A DNA stretch of 64,000 nucleotides. Source: Fonsecaea monophora. Its lineage: Eukaryota > Ascomycota > Eurotiomycetes > Chaetothyriales > Herpotrichiellaceae. Positions 1 to 11,405 of the stretch are shown piece after piece. How positions within the stretch are numbered: position 1 is the first letter of the stretch; every line of letters starts with the position of its first letter. The stretch lies in contig NW_019173993.1 in assembly GCF_001642475.1 (NCBI RefSeq), forward strand, positions 62,001 through 126,000, read 5' to 3'. The position numbers were made by a program, and so were the translations under genes. The notes beneath the pieces are model-generated. The model was not told the origin of the DNA and searched no databases. It was given only the letters and a program-made list of their open reading frames with translations.

Positions 1-528
1 TCCTTCAGCTGGACAGATTTTGAGGCTTCCTATGGAACCGACTATGCTATTGGCCAAGCCAGAGTGGCATCCATGCCAAACGCCCATGACCTCCCCATCT
101 TCCAACCTCAATCAAATCTGCAAACACCATCGATGAATGCAGATATGTCCTCGATCACCAGCCCACCACTACTCAGTGGATTCCCTGACACTCTGCCGCC
201 TTTCAACTCCCAAGAACCATTTGTGAGTCTGGACGAGGCAGCCACCCAAGATCCCTCCAGTCAAAGTATACAGGCAAACGTTTTCAGCTCTGGAACGCTT
301 GCCAGCTTCTCGACCCCCTCACTACCTACCTTTCCTCTCTCACACACCCCTGAGTTTGATTTACCAGACCCTGCTGCACAATCCAATACGCAGATACGTC
401 ATGTCAATGGTGACCCCAGAACTTGGAACGGGAATGGTTATACCTTTCTCCAAGAGAGTCATACCGACTCTGATTTGAGTCGAAGACCGGTGCCGACATC
501 TCCAGCAATCGCGAGCAATGCCCTCTGA
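1..528 (+). CDS. C-terminal part of a Ser/Pro/Asp-rich protein, possibly a transcription factor tail
   Basis: The frame is open from base 1 and stops at 526-528, so the gene begins before the window. The visible 175 residues are low in complexity, rich in Ser, Pro, Thr and Asn, with scattered acidic residues and no recognisable fold. Tails of this kind are common after the regulatory domain of fungal Zn2Cys6 factors, where they may activate transcription; that is inference from composition only. An ATG at 64 lies in frame, but the same frame continues upstream of it, so I treat it as internal. An intron within the first bases cannot be excluded. The next gene converges on it from the minus strand. 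Confidence 0.5.
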   Translation, partial: SFSWTDFEASYGTDYAIGQARVASMPNAHDLPIFQPQSNLQTPSMNADMSSITSPPLLSGFPDTLPPFNSQEPFVSLDEAATQDPSSQSIQANVFSSGTLASFSTPSLPTFPLSHTPEFDLPDPAAQSNTQIRHVNGDPRTWNGNGYTFLQESHTDSDLSRRPVPTSPAIASNAL

Positions 529-1069
529 TGTTCGACGGTGGCGTTGAAAGAACCAGCGTATATTCGCACGACAAAAGAATGACCCACAGACCGAGCAACC
601 GCATCATGACTAAATGACAAGACCTGACGACGAATTTCGTTCCGGGACTATGGACAGAGAGGTGCAGTTGGAAAATATGCATTTTAGATTTATTGAGGGG
701 TCTTCCTCAACTACCGGGATGATGCATACAACTTGAGTATTCAGAGCTCGACTATCGTCTGCATTTTTCCCTGTTGCAGTCAATAGCACTATGCGGGCTT
801 GCCGCAGATTTTACTTTCAATATAAACTCGAGGCTCTTCCTATTCATCATCGGCTCTCCTGAGCGTGTTCTTAGAGCGCTGTGTTTCGAATCCCAGTGAC
901 ATCCTCTCGTCGAGCCAGATCTGTGCTGCACGTTAACCTTGCTTTGCCAGTCCCGCGGCGCATAGAAACCCTGGGAGCAAACACCGAAGGGCGAAAATTT
1001 CCGGTCAGTCGATCCTCTCTAGTCCTATTCCGTCTCATGTGGACAATGCCATCAGCCCAAGGCAGCCCA
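529..1069. other. Convergent intergenic region
   Basis: This gap lies between the 3' ends of the partial plus-strand gene and the minus-strand PRXL2-like gene. I see no coding pattern, RNA gene or strong repeat in it. It presumably holds both 3' untranslated regions. Confidence 0.5.
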
Positions 1070-2905
1070 TCAAGCAGCATTCAGCTCTCCAATGCCTTGT
1101 CTTGTCACAGCGGAGAGCTCTGGCAGGGTAGTCAGGACGGAGTACTTCTTTTTGCTGTCTGGGACCTCTGCGTTGCTTTCTTTTCTCGGAGCTGCTTTGT
1201 CATGGCGTGTTTCGACTTCCATGCCGAGGCCACTGTCTGCCCTTTCCCTTCTCTGATCTCGTGCGCTGCTGGCCTCGATCCGTGCCTTGATGCTGATGAC
1301 GTTCACGAACTCTACGCCGTCGACAAACATGACGCCGTCCTCGCTCATCTCGATCTGGCTCGCCGCCCTTCTTCGCAAGGGAAAACTCGGTCGGGAAAAG
1401 GAGAATGTTCTTGATCGTGCATGAGTGCGCTGAGATTTCGGCGCAATGCGATCGGAAGGGGGTGAGGGTGTGGTGGTGGGTGATGAGGAGGACGAGGGGA
1501 GAATGAGGTCGTTGAATGTCTGCTTAAAGTCGTTGTTGTTGCCAGGATTGTGATTGGCATCTGGTGTCATACTCGATTTAGAGGCAGTGGAACCGTAAGT
1601 CGATTCAGATAGAGTGTTCCTCCCGGCTTCTCTGATGGCGTTGACCACGACAGGGGAAGTCTCTGTCCGTTGTGGACTCGAAGACGATCTCGGCCGCTTT
1701 ATGAGCCCACCAAAACTCGCCCTCTCTGCAATTGTGGCCGAGAAGCTCTTTCGCGGCTTGAAGTCCTCTTCAGCGAGTTCGGAGATGGGACTGGCCACAC
1801 TATCCAAGCGCGATGTGCTTGAGTTGCTGAGAACTGACCATACTCTCCTGTGACTTTGATTTTCTGTCTTGTTCACGAGGGAACCGGTGCTTGTGCTTCG
1901 CGGTCGGCGCTGATGCTGGGACTTTGGCCTTGAGTGACTTCTGGAGTGCGGGCGGCTGAAACGCTGGCTTGCAATAACCTCTTCGCGAGATTTAGGAACA
2001 TCTGGACCTGGACAAGAGCCCAAACGCTCGGTCGAGTAGCTTCCTGAGGGGGTCTTGGAATGTGCCCTGCCGCCATTGACCAAGATCGACTTCAGTGGTG
2101 CAGGAGATGAGGTGCGTGAGTTTGCTCGAGATGACAGTTCCGGGAGGCAGGCATGATATTGCAGGTTGATAATTTCGGTGTGGTCTCTGGAGTTGAGCAT
2201 GCGATGGCACCACGACACATCCCAATCTTGGGATTGGGCACTTCTCGACCTGGACCTCGATCTCGACCTTGAAGGTGAGGTAGATTTCAAGCCCATAGAG
2301 GGTCTACCTGACGCAGACCTAACAAAGAGAAACTCGCCACCGTTGATGTCCCAGTCTCCCCCATTCATGGCATCCCCATTGCCGACACGACGGACGATTT
2401 GCCAGGCAGATTTCAGGGCACCACTTAAGAGCGAATGCTCAATGTACCCGGGGGCCTTGTGGCCAAGGGATAGTGTGCGATACATTCCCAAGAGCTCGTA
2501 GAGGCGCAAGGAGGGGTCGGCGTAGATGTCATAAGGACATTGTGTGACGTTCTTGTAGGAGGCAATCAGACTAGGTTGGCCAGGCCCGACGATTATGACC
2601 GTAGGGAGGGTACGAGAAGCAGGTTTGGAAAAGTTTGTCGTAGAAGCTACAGACATGGAGGCATGTAGCGACTTCTGAGATGGATGAAACGGCGACTCAA
2701 TCGAAGACAGTCTACGGACGTACTCCTGGCAGTTCCCGCAGAAGAAATGCCTGATGAAGACGACGAGGATTCGTTTCTCGGCGGGAAAGACATCGCAGTC
2801 GTAGAACAGGGAGCCAAATCGTAGCGTCGTCCCAGAGGAAGAGTAGATCTCGTGGTCAAAAGCCTCTCGCAGCGCTTGACGGTCAGGCAGGGGTTCGGTG
2901 GTCAT
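1070..2905 (-). CDS. PRXL2/AhpC-TSA-like thioredoxin-fold protein with long disordered tail
   Basis: A single exon encodes 611 residues. Residues 1-210 look like the AhpC/TSA antioxidant family (PRXL2/AAED1 type): a strand ending VVFIRHFFCGNC gives a CxxC pair near residues 56-59, followed by VIIVGPG and a TLSLGHKAPGYI segment. GGDWDINGGEFLFV matches the usual late GGEF/LF strand of the family. Such proteins are thought to be cytosolic thiol-redox enzymes; the substrate is unknown. Members are often 200-300 residues, whereas here about 400 further residues follow that are rich in Ser, Arg and Pro, including an SRSRSRSRS run near 215. That tail is probably disordered and phosphorylated. The ATG at 2905 is the first in frame. 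The family call is good; the redox activity is inferred. Confidence 0.75.
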   Translation of the reverse strand: MTTEPLPDRQALREAFDHEIYSSSGTTLRFGSLFYDCDVFPAEKRILVVFIRHFFCGNCQEYVRRLSSIESPFHPSQKSLHASMSVASTTNFSKPASRTLPTVIIVGPGQPSLIASYKNVTQCPYDIYADPSLRLYELLGMYRTLSLGHKAPGYIEHSLLSGALKSAWQIVRRVGNGDAMNGGDWDINGGEFLFVRSASGRPSMGLKSTSPSRSRSRSRSRSAQSQDWDVSWCHRMLNSRDHTEIINLQYHACLPELSSRANSRTSSPAPLKSILVNGGRAHSKTPSGSYSTERLGSCPGPDVPKSREEVIASQRFSRPHSRSHSRPKSQHQRRPRSTSTGSLVNKTENQSHRRVWSVLSNSSTSRLDSVASPISELAEEDFKPRKSFSATIAERASFGGLIKRPRSSSSPQRTETSPVVVNAIREAGRNTLSESTYGSTASKSSMTPDANHNPGNNNDFKQTFNDLILPSSSSSPTTTPSPPSDRIAPKSQRTHARSRTFSFSRPSFPLRRRAASQIEMSEDGVMFVDGVEFVNVISIKARIEASSARDQRRERADSGLGMEVETRHDKAAPRKESNAEVPDSKKKYSVLTTLPELSAVTRQGIGELNAA

Positions 2906-4384
2906 GACTGCGAATTGTGACTGATAGGCAATGTGACCCCAAAGAATGGCTGACTTTTTCCTTTACTCGAGTTGGTGCGACTGAGAAAGTGACGAGCCTG
3001 CTGCAGATCAACTGCGCAAAAGAATGGAAACGAACGAGACGAAAAGCTGACTTCGGCGCAGGAAGGAAGATTCAAATAGCTACTCGGCCACGGGTGTCTC
3101 ACACATACTTTACCTTTACCAAGGAGGCGCTTGCCATGCCTACCTATGACGGAGGGATTGTCATTGTTGACGAGGAGTTGCTGTCGGAGCACGACAGATC
3201 CGAAACCCTGGGATCCAGTTGGTCAGTGAAGCGGCTGAACGAGGCTGCTACATGATAACCCATCGAGACGAGAGACTAAGTCGAATCGAGGGATTTTGTT
3301 CAGCGTTGGGAGGTGTTTAAGCGTGAGAGAAGCAACTAAAGGTGTTGGTCGTGTATCAGATTGAGATTTGCCTGTGTTTGAGGGAACGAGGTGTTTCACC
3401 AACGAACAACCTCCTGAGCCTCGATCACGGCCTGTGGGTCGAGGGCGACGACGAGTTGTGAGGGTGACACGGTGACAAGCTCGCGCTATCACGTGGTACC
3501 AAGCCTTCCAAGATGTCGGCTCCGCTGTCACCGACTCGCCGATCACCCGAGCACCTATTTGTAGGGAGAAGCTCAACTCAACCTGGCAAGAGGCGTGTTG
3601 TACATGTGCGCCTTTACTTATCGTCGTGGTAGAATGTTATTCACTGTCCAGCCCTCGGAGCTACTCGAAGACTTTTTCTGCAAAGGACATGTGCGAGAGG
3701 CGATTCTGACAAACGGCTTGACACTCGATGATAGCGCTCTGCCGCCATTTCCCCCAATGCGATTTGACTCGCAGAGACGAATCTCTGCTTCTATGAAAAG
3801 GTCATCTATGGCCGAATTCACCAAGACAATGATTCAGAGTTCTTTGGCGTTCGATGCGGCAATCTTCACCGTCCCATATGACGATAATTGTATTCACCAG
3901 GACAATCTTGACGAGGCTCGTGCTCTGCTATTGCGACATATGCGAGATGTCTCCGTCTTTTCGAGGCCATCCAGGAACAACTCACTAGAGTCGCGGATCA
4001 GGGTTGCGTCACACCTGGGACTAGGTTTCTCGCATCGTGCCTAAGCGACTATTAATCTGGGGTAAAGCTCACATCGATCCACAGGTGTGATGTTGTTCTG
4101 TTCTGACCCTACATTCCGTCCTTCCAGCAATATTCGCCCCGACACGGACAATGATAGGATTCTGCAGGGGAAATTCCCCGCCAAACAGTGCGGCTTCATG
4201 CGGGGTATTTGTTAGCAACTTGGAAGTGCGGCACGACGGCACATGATTGCGGAGACCAACTGCTCGCTTACCTACCTAGTAGTACCTAGGCTTTTTGTTT
4301 CGTTTGTCGACTTGCATCTATGCTTGTCCTCCTGAATCGGCCAAGCAACAGCAAATTCACTGTTCAATTCTTCGCACAGAAGCC
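2906..4384. promoter_or_regulatory. Divergent promoter region between PRXL2-like gene and Zn2Cys6 regulator
   Basis: This 1.5 kb stretch separates two divergent starts. A palindrome-like CCTAGTAGTACCTAGG lies near 4275-4290, within a CCTACCTA-rich patch about 100 bases before the regulator's ATG. An open frame at 3595-4044 has no family resemblance and no codon signal I trust, so it is not annotated as a gene. Confidence 0.35.
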
Positions 4385-6987
4385 ATGGTGCTAGCACTTA
4401 ACCATCCAGCGGAGTCGTTGCCTGCCCTGCCTCCAAACTCAAGCCAACCACACTCGCAATCCGAGCCGGAACAACGGCCCAACTACCCACCACAACCGAA
4501 AAGTGTGAAACGACGGGCACCGCAAGCATGTCAAAGCTGTCGAGGGCGAAAGATCCGTTGTAATGTGGCCAAGCATGGCATTCCATGCGTCCATTGCAGA
4601 CTGGATGAGATCGCGTGCATTGTGGGCGAGAGCAGGCGCAAGAAGTAGGCCACATCGGTACCGTAGCGCCGTCAAATCGCTGACTTTCATGCAGAAAGAG
4701 GACCACGGACACAACTGCAGCAGGCAATACCAGTAACAGCGGCAGACTGCTGCCTTTTGTTGCTCCTGCACAGGCATCAGACGCACCCTATCCGCCCGTG
4801 CGACATTGGCACGATCAACTCCCTCACTCCTCACTTGAGACTGGTGTGAGTAGAATGTTGACGGATACCAGCTTGTTCTCTCCAGAACCAAGTGCGATTC
4901 GTCTTGCCACACCTATGGCACCTTCGAACATTCCCTTCAACTTCGAACCGCATATTCACCCCATGATAGCGATGCTCGAGGGTGCGCCTCTCATGCACAG
5001 TCTACCTTCGCCCCAAAATCTGACAGGGCCGGCACTGCCTGCTTTCATCAAGCCACTACCGGCTCGATTTGGACAAGACGATATCACATACTTGCAGAAC
5101 AAAGGTGCACTCACAATACCCCCCCTAGAGCTGCGGGATGAGCTCCTGCGCAACTACGCTGAGTATATGCATCCGTTGATGCCATTACTAGATTTTCACA
5201 AACTGGTGCGAATTGTCGATCAGAATGATGGAGTACACACCGTCAGCCTGCTGCTGTTCCAGGCTGTCATGTTCACCGGAGTTGCTACGGTCGCCATGCG
5301 TCTCCTCGAAGCTGCGGGGTACAGATCCCGACGTGAGGCAAGGCGTGTCTTTTACGAGAAAGCCCGACTTCTATACGACCTTGACTACGAGGATGATTCA
5401 ATAGCATTGATCCAAGCGCTCTTGCTAATGACCTATTGGCGGGAGAGCCCGCACGGCCGCAAAGAAACCCATTATTGGATTGAAAATGCTGTTTCCCTTG
5501 CTCACAAGATTGGGCTCCACCGCAACCCCGAGGATTCTACAACATTAGAGCCATGGCAGCAGAAACTTCATAAGAGGATTTGGTGGTCGGCCGTCATGCG
5601 TGACGCCCAAGTCTCACTAGGCACACGAAAATCGACTCGCATGACTCGCATGAAGGATGTCGTCTTTGACGTGCCAATGTTACAATTGGCGGACTTCGAG
5701 CTTGATACACTGTCCGATGGACCATGCTGCGTCCCCGCCGACTGCAAAGTCTTGAGAGATACGGAGCAGCAGCGACAATTTGCGATTATATGCATCGAGA
5801 TGGCCAAGCTATGTCTGTGCATTGGTCATATTCTCTCGGTGCAAAATGGGGTCACAAGTTCCAAGGCTTGTACATGGACGTCTAATATGCTATTCACCGA
5901 GTCAGTAGAGCCTGGCGGTGATCAGATACAAACCAGCGCCAGGGCCTTGCAGGAATGGAAGAACAGACTCCCGGAAGCAGCACAGTTCGCTACGCCGACT
6001 GACCTCCATAATATCGACTCGATAAATGGGCCGCTTTTTCTCCACCGCGCCTTCTTACACATGCTCTACTATGCCGTGCTGTCATCATTGCATCGGCCAC
6101 AATTGGTACCTCCGCCTGGAATGCTACCGGCTTTGTCGCGCTCCAATCCCGTCGACTTGTCTCGCGACACTGTCCGACGAGCAGCGAATAACATCACCGA
6201 GATAGCCAGCACGCTTTCCAATTTAGACCTGGTACGCTATCTCCCATCACCGAGCATCACGGTCATCCTTCACGCTCTTGTCACGCATCTGCTTGATGTT
6301 TTGGCGCCGGACGAGTTCCTGCCCCGCAACAGCTTGCAAGATTTCGGCAAGTGTATGGAGGTCATGGCTGGACTGCGCGACATGTATCCGGCAGCAGACT
6401 ATTCGACCGCATTCCTCCAGGCCGCCATACTGCGAACAGAAATCGGCCCCCTGGCGCCCCAAACAGACGAAGACAGAGAGAATTGCAGTATGACCGGTAC
6501 TGACTTGCGAATGTATCCCGCTGCCTCGCTCTCGGAGCCTCGCCAGGTAGCACCGCCACCTGGTGATCAGATTGTGAATTCGACAACCCGACACAATGAA
6601 GGAGCTTCGGGGTCTGGCGCGATGGGAAGTGACGACAACGCCGATCACCCGGCGGATCCTTCTTTTGCGTCTGCGATCCCTTCCTCGAATCTGCATTTCG
6701 ATCACCTCCAAGACGCCATTCACATGCCTGACTATTCGCAAAATTTGATGTTCGACGTTGGGGACACCGCAAACAATGTGTCAACCATGGGCCTGTTAAC
6801 TTCGGCCACCACGAACATGAACGACCGTGGAAATGATTTCGAGCTCGATTTTGATAGCCTGGGAACCCTCCACGCTGCAGGAAAGATATTCAACGATGGA
6901 CAGGCTGAGTTCGAAACTACGCAGGGAAAAGATGATGCATTCCTATTCCAGACGGCCCCGTTGGCTGAGATGGGTCCGGGGGGATGA
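4385..6987 (+). CDS. Zn2Cys6 transcription factor, CTF1/FarA-like
   Basis: Two exons, join(4385..4644,4695..6987), encode about 850 residues. The 50-base intron has donor GTAGGC, a CGCTGAC branch site and acceptor GCAG; splicing removes the TAG at 4646 and keeps frame. The N-terminal cluster is Cx2Cx6Cx8Cx2Cx6C at residues 49-78, preceded by KRRAPQACQSC and followed by a basic RRKKKR stretch. This layout with CRLDEIAC resembles cutinase factor CTF1 and fatty-acid regulators FarA/FarB. A fungal_trans domain begins near residue 200 (YAEYMHPLMPLLDF) and includes KRIWWSAVMRD near 345. The C-terminal 170 residues are acidic and Asn-rich, a likely activation region. It presumably acts in the nucleus as a pathway regulator. 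CTF1/FarA factors bind CCTCGG; whether this one does is untested. An in-frame ATG at 4295 could extend the N terminus. Confidence 0.85.
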
Positions 6988-7609
6988 TTTGAGAGAGACG
7001 AATAGATTCACCTATGGGTTCAGTGAGTGGCGAGTGAGCCCCGAATTTGGCATGGTACGCTGAACAGATGTGGGTGCAAAGAGAGTCGAGGGTGCTTGGC
7101 ATAAGCATGGATCCTGTTGCATGACTTGATCAAGCGATGGGATTGTCAATTGCTTGACGGATACGCTTCTTCAACGCTGTGAATCCCGGAAGTGATTCAA
7201 AGAGTGCCTAAGTACGAATATCTATTCCCACTAGCAAGTTGGGATGCCACACTCCTCTCCAACTTCTCACGGATCATGATGAGGCTCATTGCTGGGCCGG
7301 ATTCTGCCGACCCCATGGACGCTATCATTCCTCGTACCAGCGTCTTCATCCCATCAAGGGGCTAAACCCTTGCTGAAATAGGCAGCCATCTCTCGACTTA
7401 AGCTTGCTCCACGGCCTGGATACAAAAGCGGTTTGCTGGTGACCGTGCACGACCGCAGAAGAACTATTGTACTAGGCTGAGTGATATAAACTTTGTCCTA
7501 AAGAGCCGCCTACAAGATGCATACCATGTTGAAACATTCACTGTAGCGCGAGCGCAGAGAGATAGAAAATTCACCACACGAGCTCCACCGTCAAGACGAA
7601 GTGCCCAGG
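6988..7609. other. Convergent intergenic region
   Basis: The gap lies between the stop of the Zn2Cys6 regulator and the stop of the TRI12-like transporter. I see no supported gene or repeat; it probably contains both 3' untranslated regions. Confidence 0.45.
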
Positions 7610-9712
7610 CTAGTGATACTTGTTCTTGTGAGCTTCGACATCGTTCTCCAGGAAGATCTCGATTTTCTGGTTCATTCTTGGTCCAATGTCTTCGATGAAG
7701 AAGCATGCGATGATGGCCACGCACCCGAAGCCGGTCAAAGTCAGTGCGACGGTCCTAGTCAATGAAACCTGTCAGCGAAGTCCAAGCCATCGTGCAAAGT
7801 ATCGGATGCGATGGCAAACTCACTTCAAACCTTGTACGTAGCTCTCCAGGAAAGCAGCCTGTGCTGCCGAGACAATGGCTGGAGTGATGCCTTGAACTGT
7901 CTCCAGGGCGGCAGCACCAAGTGGCAGCGCTGCGGCAACAGCTTGAGCAACCTGGGGCGAAGCACCGGCCGCTTGAGCCGCAGGGGCCACATGTTGTCGG
8001 GCGTATCGCTGCTGGACATGGACCAGAATGGTCTCAAACGACGTGACGGCGACAGCGCCACCGGATTCTCTCGACACCCCTGCGAGACCGCCGGCAATAC
8101 CCAGTTCGATTTGGTCGGCGCCGAATTGGATATATGTGATTGACAGGTATTGGGCGTAGCCGAAGCCGGCGGCCGACAGAAAGGCAAAGGCGATGCCGAC
8201 GCCCTCGCGTTCCGGAGTCACGTAGGCCAGGAGACCGCCAAAGAGAGTCATCCACGCAATCGAGAGACCCATCTGCCACTGCCAATGCTTGAAGTAGTTT
8301 CCGGCGACGGAGAGGAAAACGCCGCCCAGCAGGATGCCGAATCCTTGCACGGTAGCAAGCCAATAGACGGTATGAGGGGGAGTGTCTGTGTGGGTAAAGT
8401 ACAACGAGACCATCTCGCCCCAGATGATGTTAGTTCCGTAATAGAACATGGTGACGACAAAGCCGACGATGAATGGGCCTGTCATTCTCCGACCCTTGTT
8501 TGCGGTGAACAGCCGGGGTGGAGTGAGCGGCTCCTTGAGAGGCACAAACGTCTCCCACAGAGCGAAGAAAACAAGGCATCCGAAGCCGGCAACCAGCAAA
8601 CCAATCACCTTGGGGTCGTCGGAAGGAACCAGCTGTACGTAGACGATGCCAGAAAGCACCATTGCGGCACTGATCGTGAAGCTCGCCATACCTACGTAGT
8701 CCAGATTTCGAAGAGCTTGACCCCAGGGGATCCCTCTCGGGTGGGCGGGCGGATAGTAGTACAAGACGAGGATGAGCAAGGAGATTGCGATGGTGATGAC
8801 CATAGCCCAGTAGCCCCAACGCCACTGGCGCGTTTTAGTTACGATTGCATTGAGACGGACTCAGAGTAAGATTGGGTGAGTAAAGACTTACAGCATCGCC
8901 ATGACGGATGGCGATTCGGGCAGTGACAGGGCCGGCGATGACATTGAAAAATGCAACTCCATCTGCAATGACGACTCCGATGTGCCGCCACTTGTTGGGG
9001 AGCAGCTCCGGAATGGCAAAGGTGGTGAGTTGACAATTCCCGGCCCCAAAACCGATCAGCACATGAGCTGCAATAGATTGGCCCATGTGGTGCGAAGTGG
9101 CTCCGACAATGGCTCCCACAAGGACAAGCACGTTGCCCATGAGCAGGAAGGCCCGTCGGCCGAATAGATCGCTGTTGGCGCCACAGATCATGAAGGCGAT
9201 GGTGGCGGCGGCAATGTAGCTTGATGTGAACCTGGTCTCGGTCAGCCAGTCAGTCAGTCACACATGGACCATGACAGTGTCCGGGGTGGGTTATGGACTT
9301 ACCAAGTACCAAGTCCTGCGGAAGATCCAAACGAAGCAGCAATCTCGGACTGAATCGTGCTGAAGAAGGGCACGGGCCAGAACGATATGCCATAGGCAAA
9401 GGAGAGAGTCTAGTGTAAGTTTAGTTGGCACGGGGATGCGGCAAAGTCGGTTGAGGGGAGTGAGTGCCAACGTACCATGACGACCATCCACGTCTTGGTC
9501 GTCACATAGCTGTCGCCATCCTCTGAGGAAACCTGGTCTAGTTCGGAACCTGCCATGTGCGAAGGGTTCTTCTCCAGGTCACGAGGGATGCCGTCCTCGC
9601 TGGGTGTTCCTGGGGATCCTCCAATCTCCTCATGCTGGTGATATGTCGTTCCTTTCTCCTCCCGCCTCATCTCATCCACGGGTCCCACGGCTGCCATATC
9701 GCCCTGTTGCAT
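7610..9712 (-). CDS. MFS efflux transporter, TRI12 (trichothecene pump) family
   Basis: Five exons, complement(join(7610..7754,7824..8824,8892..9231,9303..9409,9476..9712)), give about 609 residues; all phases close. Donors are GTACGT, GTAAGT, GTAAGT and GTGAGT. The first 75 residues are hydrophilic and acidic, a cytosolic tail. Transmembrane segments begin with TLSFAYGISFWPVPFF, and the loop after helix 2 reads NSDLFGRRAFLL, an MFS signature. Residues FGAGNCQLTTFAIPELLPNKWR are typical of the TRI12 group, which usually has 14 helices and exports toxic or secondary metabolites from the plasma membrane. The C terminus ends NDVEAHKNKYH, cytosolic. The gene is divergent from an asaB-type oxidoreductase, sharing a 654-base promoter, so export of that enzyme's product or substrate is plausible. 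The actual cargo is unknown; a siderophore transporter-like role is an alternative. Confidence 0.85.
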
Positions 9713-10366
9713 AGCTCTGAAAATGCCGCAAAACAGATTTGATCAAGGGGAACCGAGGCAAAAGAGGTCGAATGAGAAGGATTTTCAGACAATAATGCCG
9801 GGCAGAGTTGTCCTCGAGATGAAGAATGTAGCCACCTTCTGCCCTCTGGAGGCTATATGTATACAACCGGGGATCCAATGTCATCCCCACGGGGTTCCCC
9901 TTGGCCACGCGAGCCATCCAATCGACGAGCACAGGCTCGCAAGTTTCTTGGCGACACGATTGATATCCACGGCTAATGGTGTAGAAGCACTAAAAGCAGA
10001 TGAAGCTCAGTCTCCACCTTCATCGTGTCCGCCAATCACAATGCTGAGATATTGCTTGACCTTTCCCTTATCCGCGGCTGCTCGATTGGGAACAACCTCA
10101 CTAGCCCATCTCATTACCCCCGGCTAGGCGATGTCTGCCAATACGGCATTGACTTGGTCGAGATTCCCGGCCACTCAGGGTCTCAGCGATGGTCAGGCCT
10201 TTTATCCCCGGCTAACGGAAGAGAGGGGAGACTTCAATTCGCCCGGGATGTCGATACTGTGGTTTCGGTGCCAGTGATATAACTGAGCATCCCACGCTGG
10301 ACTACTGGGCCCAGTCTTGACTTTCAATCCCAAAACAAGATCGTTCCTCGATAAAGAATAATCATC
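9713..10366. promoter_or_regulatory. Bidirectional promoter with four TAYCCNCGGCT elements
   Basis: This 654-base divergent promoter holds four same-strand copies of a 14-base element at 9964-9977 (TATCCACGGCTAAT), 10069-10082 (TATCCGCGGCTGCT), 10115-10128 (TACCCCCGGCTAGG) and 10203-10216 (TATCCCCGGCTAAC). The shared core is TAYCCNCGGCTR. The CGG triplet is what Zn2Cys6 factors usually contact, and the neighbouring Zn2Cys6 regulator is a candidate binder. A degenerate reverse-strand copy lies near 9866-9876. One CCGAGG hexamer (complement of CCTCGG) is at 9753-9758. The elements are seen directly; their function is inferred. Confidence 0.5.
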
Positions 10367-11405
10367 ATGGCAACCGCAACAGTTCTCGCACCTCAGGCCG
10401 TCACCACCATTCTAAATTACCACCTTGAACCCGAGCGCGGTGGAGAGACCGTGTGGTGTCCAGGGACCGTCCGTGACAAGCGTCGACCGCACGAGCATGC
10501 AGAGGTTAGGGTTGAGAACATGAGAGGATTCGAGGAAGAGTTCACCCTGGACAAGCAGGGTTTCGCTGTTGGGCCGTTCGACACGTCCGTGGCAGATGTC
10601 CAGGACGATGCCGAGTTCAAGGGACAGTACTATCAAGACGTGGTCGCACATCTGAAGAAAGTGTATGACCGAGAGAGGCTTCCCCACCAACCGGATTCTG
10701 CTGACCCATAGCCACAGTACCGGGGCATCCAAGGTCTTGCCTGTTGTTCACATCACCCGTCGACGCCAATGGGACGAGGTCGCCGAGGCCGAAAAAGACT
10801 TGCCGGACAACGCGCCGGTGACAGCTCCCACAGCTAACCGCTCGGGTAAGCAGCCCACTTCTTGTTTCTTTGTCCAGGGGCCCCGTCATTGACCGAACGA
10901 TGTAGTCCACGTTGATCAGTCGTACTTTGGCGCCGAACTCGTCCGCGACAGCAAATTGGAAGAACTTCCTGCTTCCGAGGCGGAAAGACTCAAGAAGGTT
11001 CGCTGGGCCATTATCAACCTCTGGCGACCGCTGAACCACGTAACCCGCGACAATATGGCCCTCTGCGACGCCCGGACCGTGGCAGAGAACGAACTCGCCG
11101 CCGTGTACGCGGATCTGCCGGAGGAACTCAGGAATGCAAAGACGGGCTACAACTTCGCTGCCAAATCCCGCTCCGAGGCATGGGAGGTCAAAGCCAACAC
11201 GGGTGCGCACAAGTGGTATTATGCTTCGGGCATGAACCCCAATGAGGCCCTGTTGATCAAACAGTTTGACTCGAAACCCCATGGGGTGGCAAGGCGGACA
11301 CCGCACTGCGCCTTCTCGGCCAAGGAAGATCATGGCCCCGTCAGGCAGAGCATCGAGGTCAGGTGCCTTTGTTTCTGGGAAGATCAGCCGCAGGAGGAAG
11401 CGTAG
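10367..11405 (+). CDS. asaB/CmcJ-type hydroxylase/desaturase family protein
   Basis: Three exons, join(10367..10662,10718..10845,10906..11405), encode 307 residues. The first junction rebuilds KVTGASKV and the second NRSVHVDQSY, both matching the family pattern. The protein resembles fungal asaB-like and CmcJ/NvfI-like proteins, also annotated GA4-desaturase or 7-alpha-cephem-methoxylase P8-related. These are related to non-haem iron, 2-oxoglutarate-type oxygenases. VHVDQS supplies a possible HxD pair and HCAF near residue 275 a possible distal His; IINLWRP near 195 and the RQSIEVR end are also typical. It is likely cytosolic and acts on a small molecule. It is divergent from a TRI12-type pump and shares its promoter elements, which suggests a small secondary-metabolism or detoxification unit. 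The substrate is unknown. Confidence 0.85.

Noticed and set aside
881..896. GTTTCGAATCCC resembling a tRNA B box
   Set aside because: No matching T-stem, acceptor stem, anticodon arm or A box could be built around it.
3595..4044. Plus-strand open frame of 149 codons between PRXL2-like and Zn2Cys6 genes
   Set aside because: It opens with TTG, has no domain or family resemblance, and lies in a divergent promoter. Not enough to call a gene.
9753..9758. CCGAGG (CTF1/FarA-type) hexamer upstream of the TRI12 gene, and another at 45939
   Set aside because: Single hexamers are expected by chance in promoters of this size; not enough to claim regulation.
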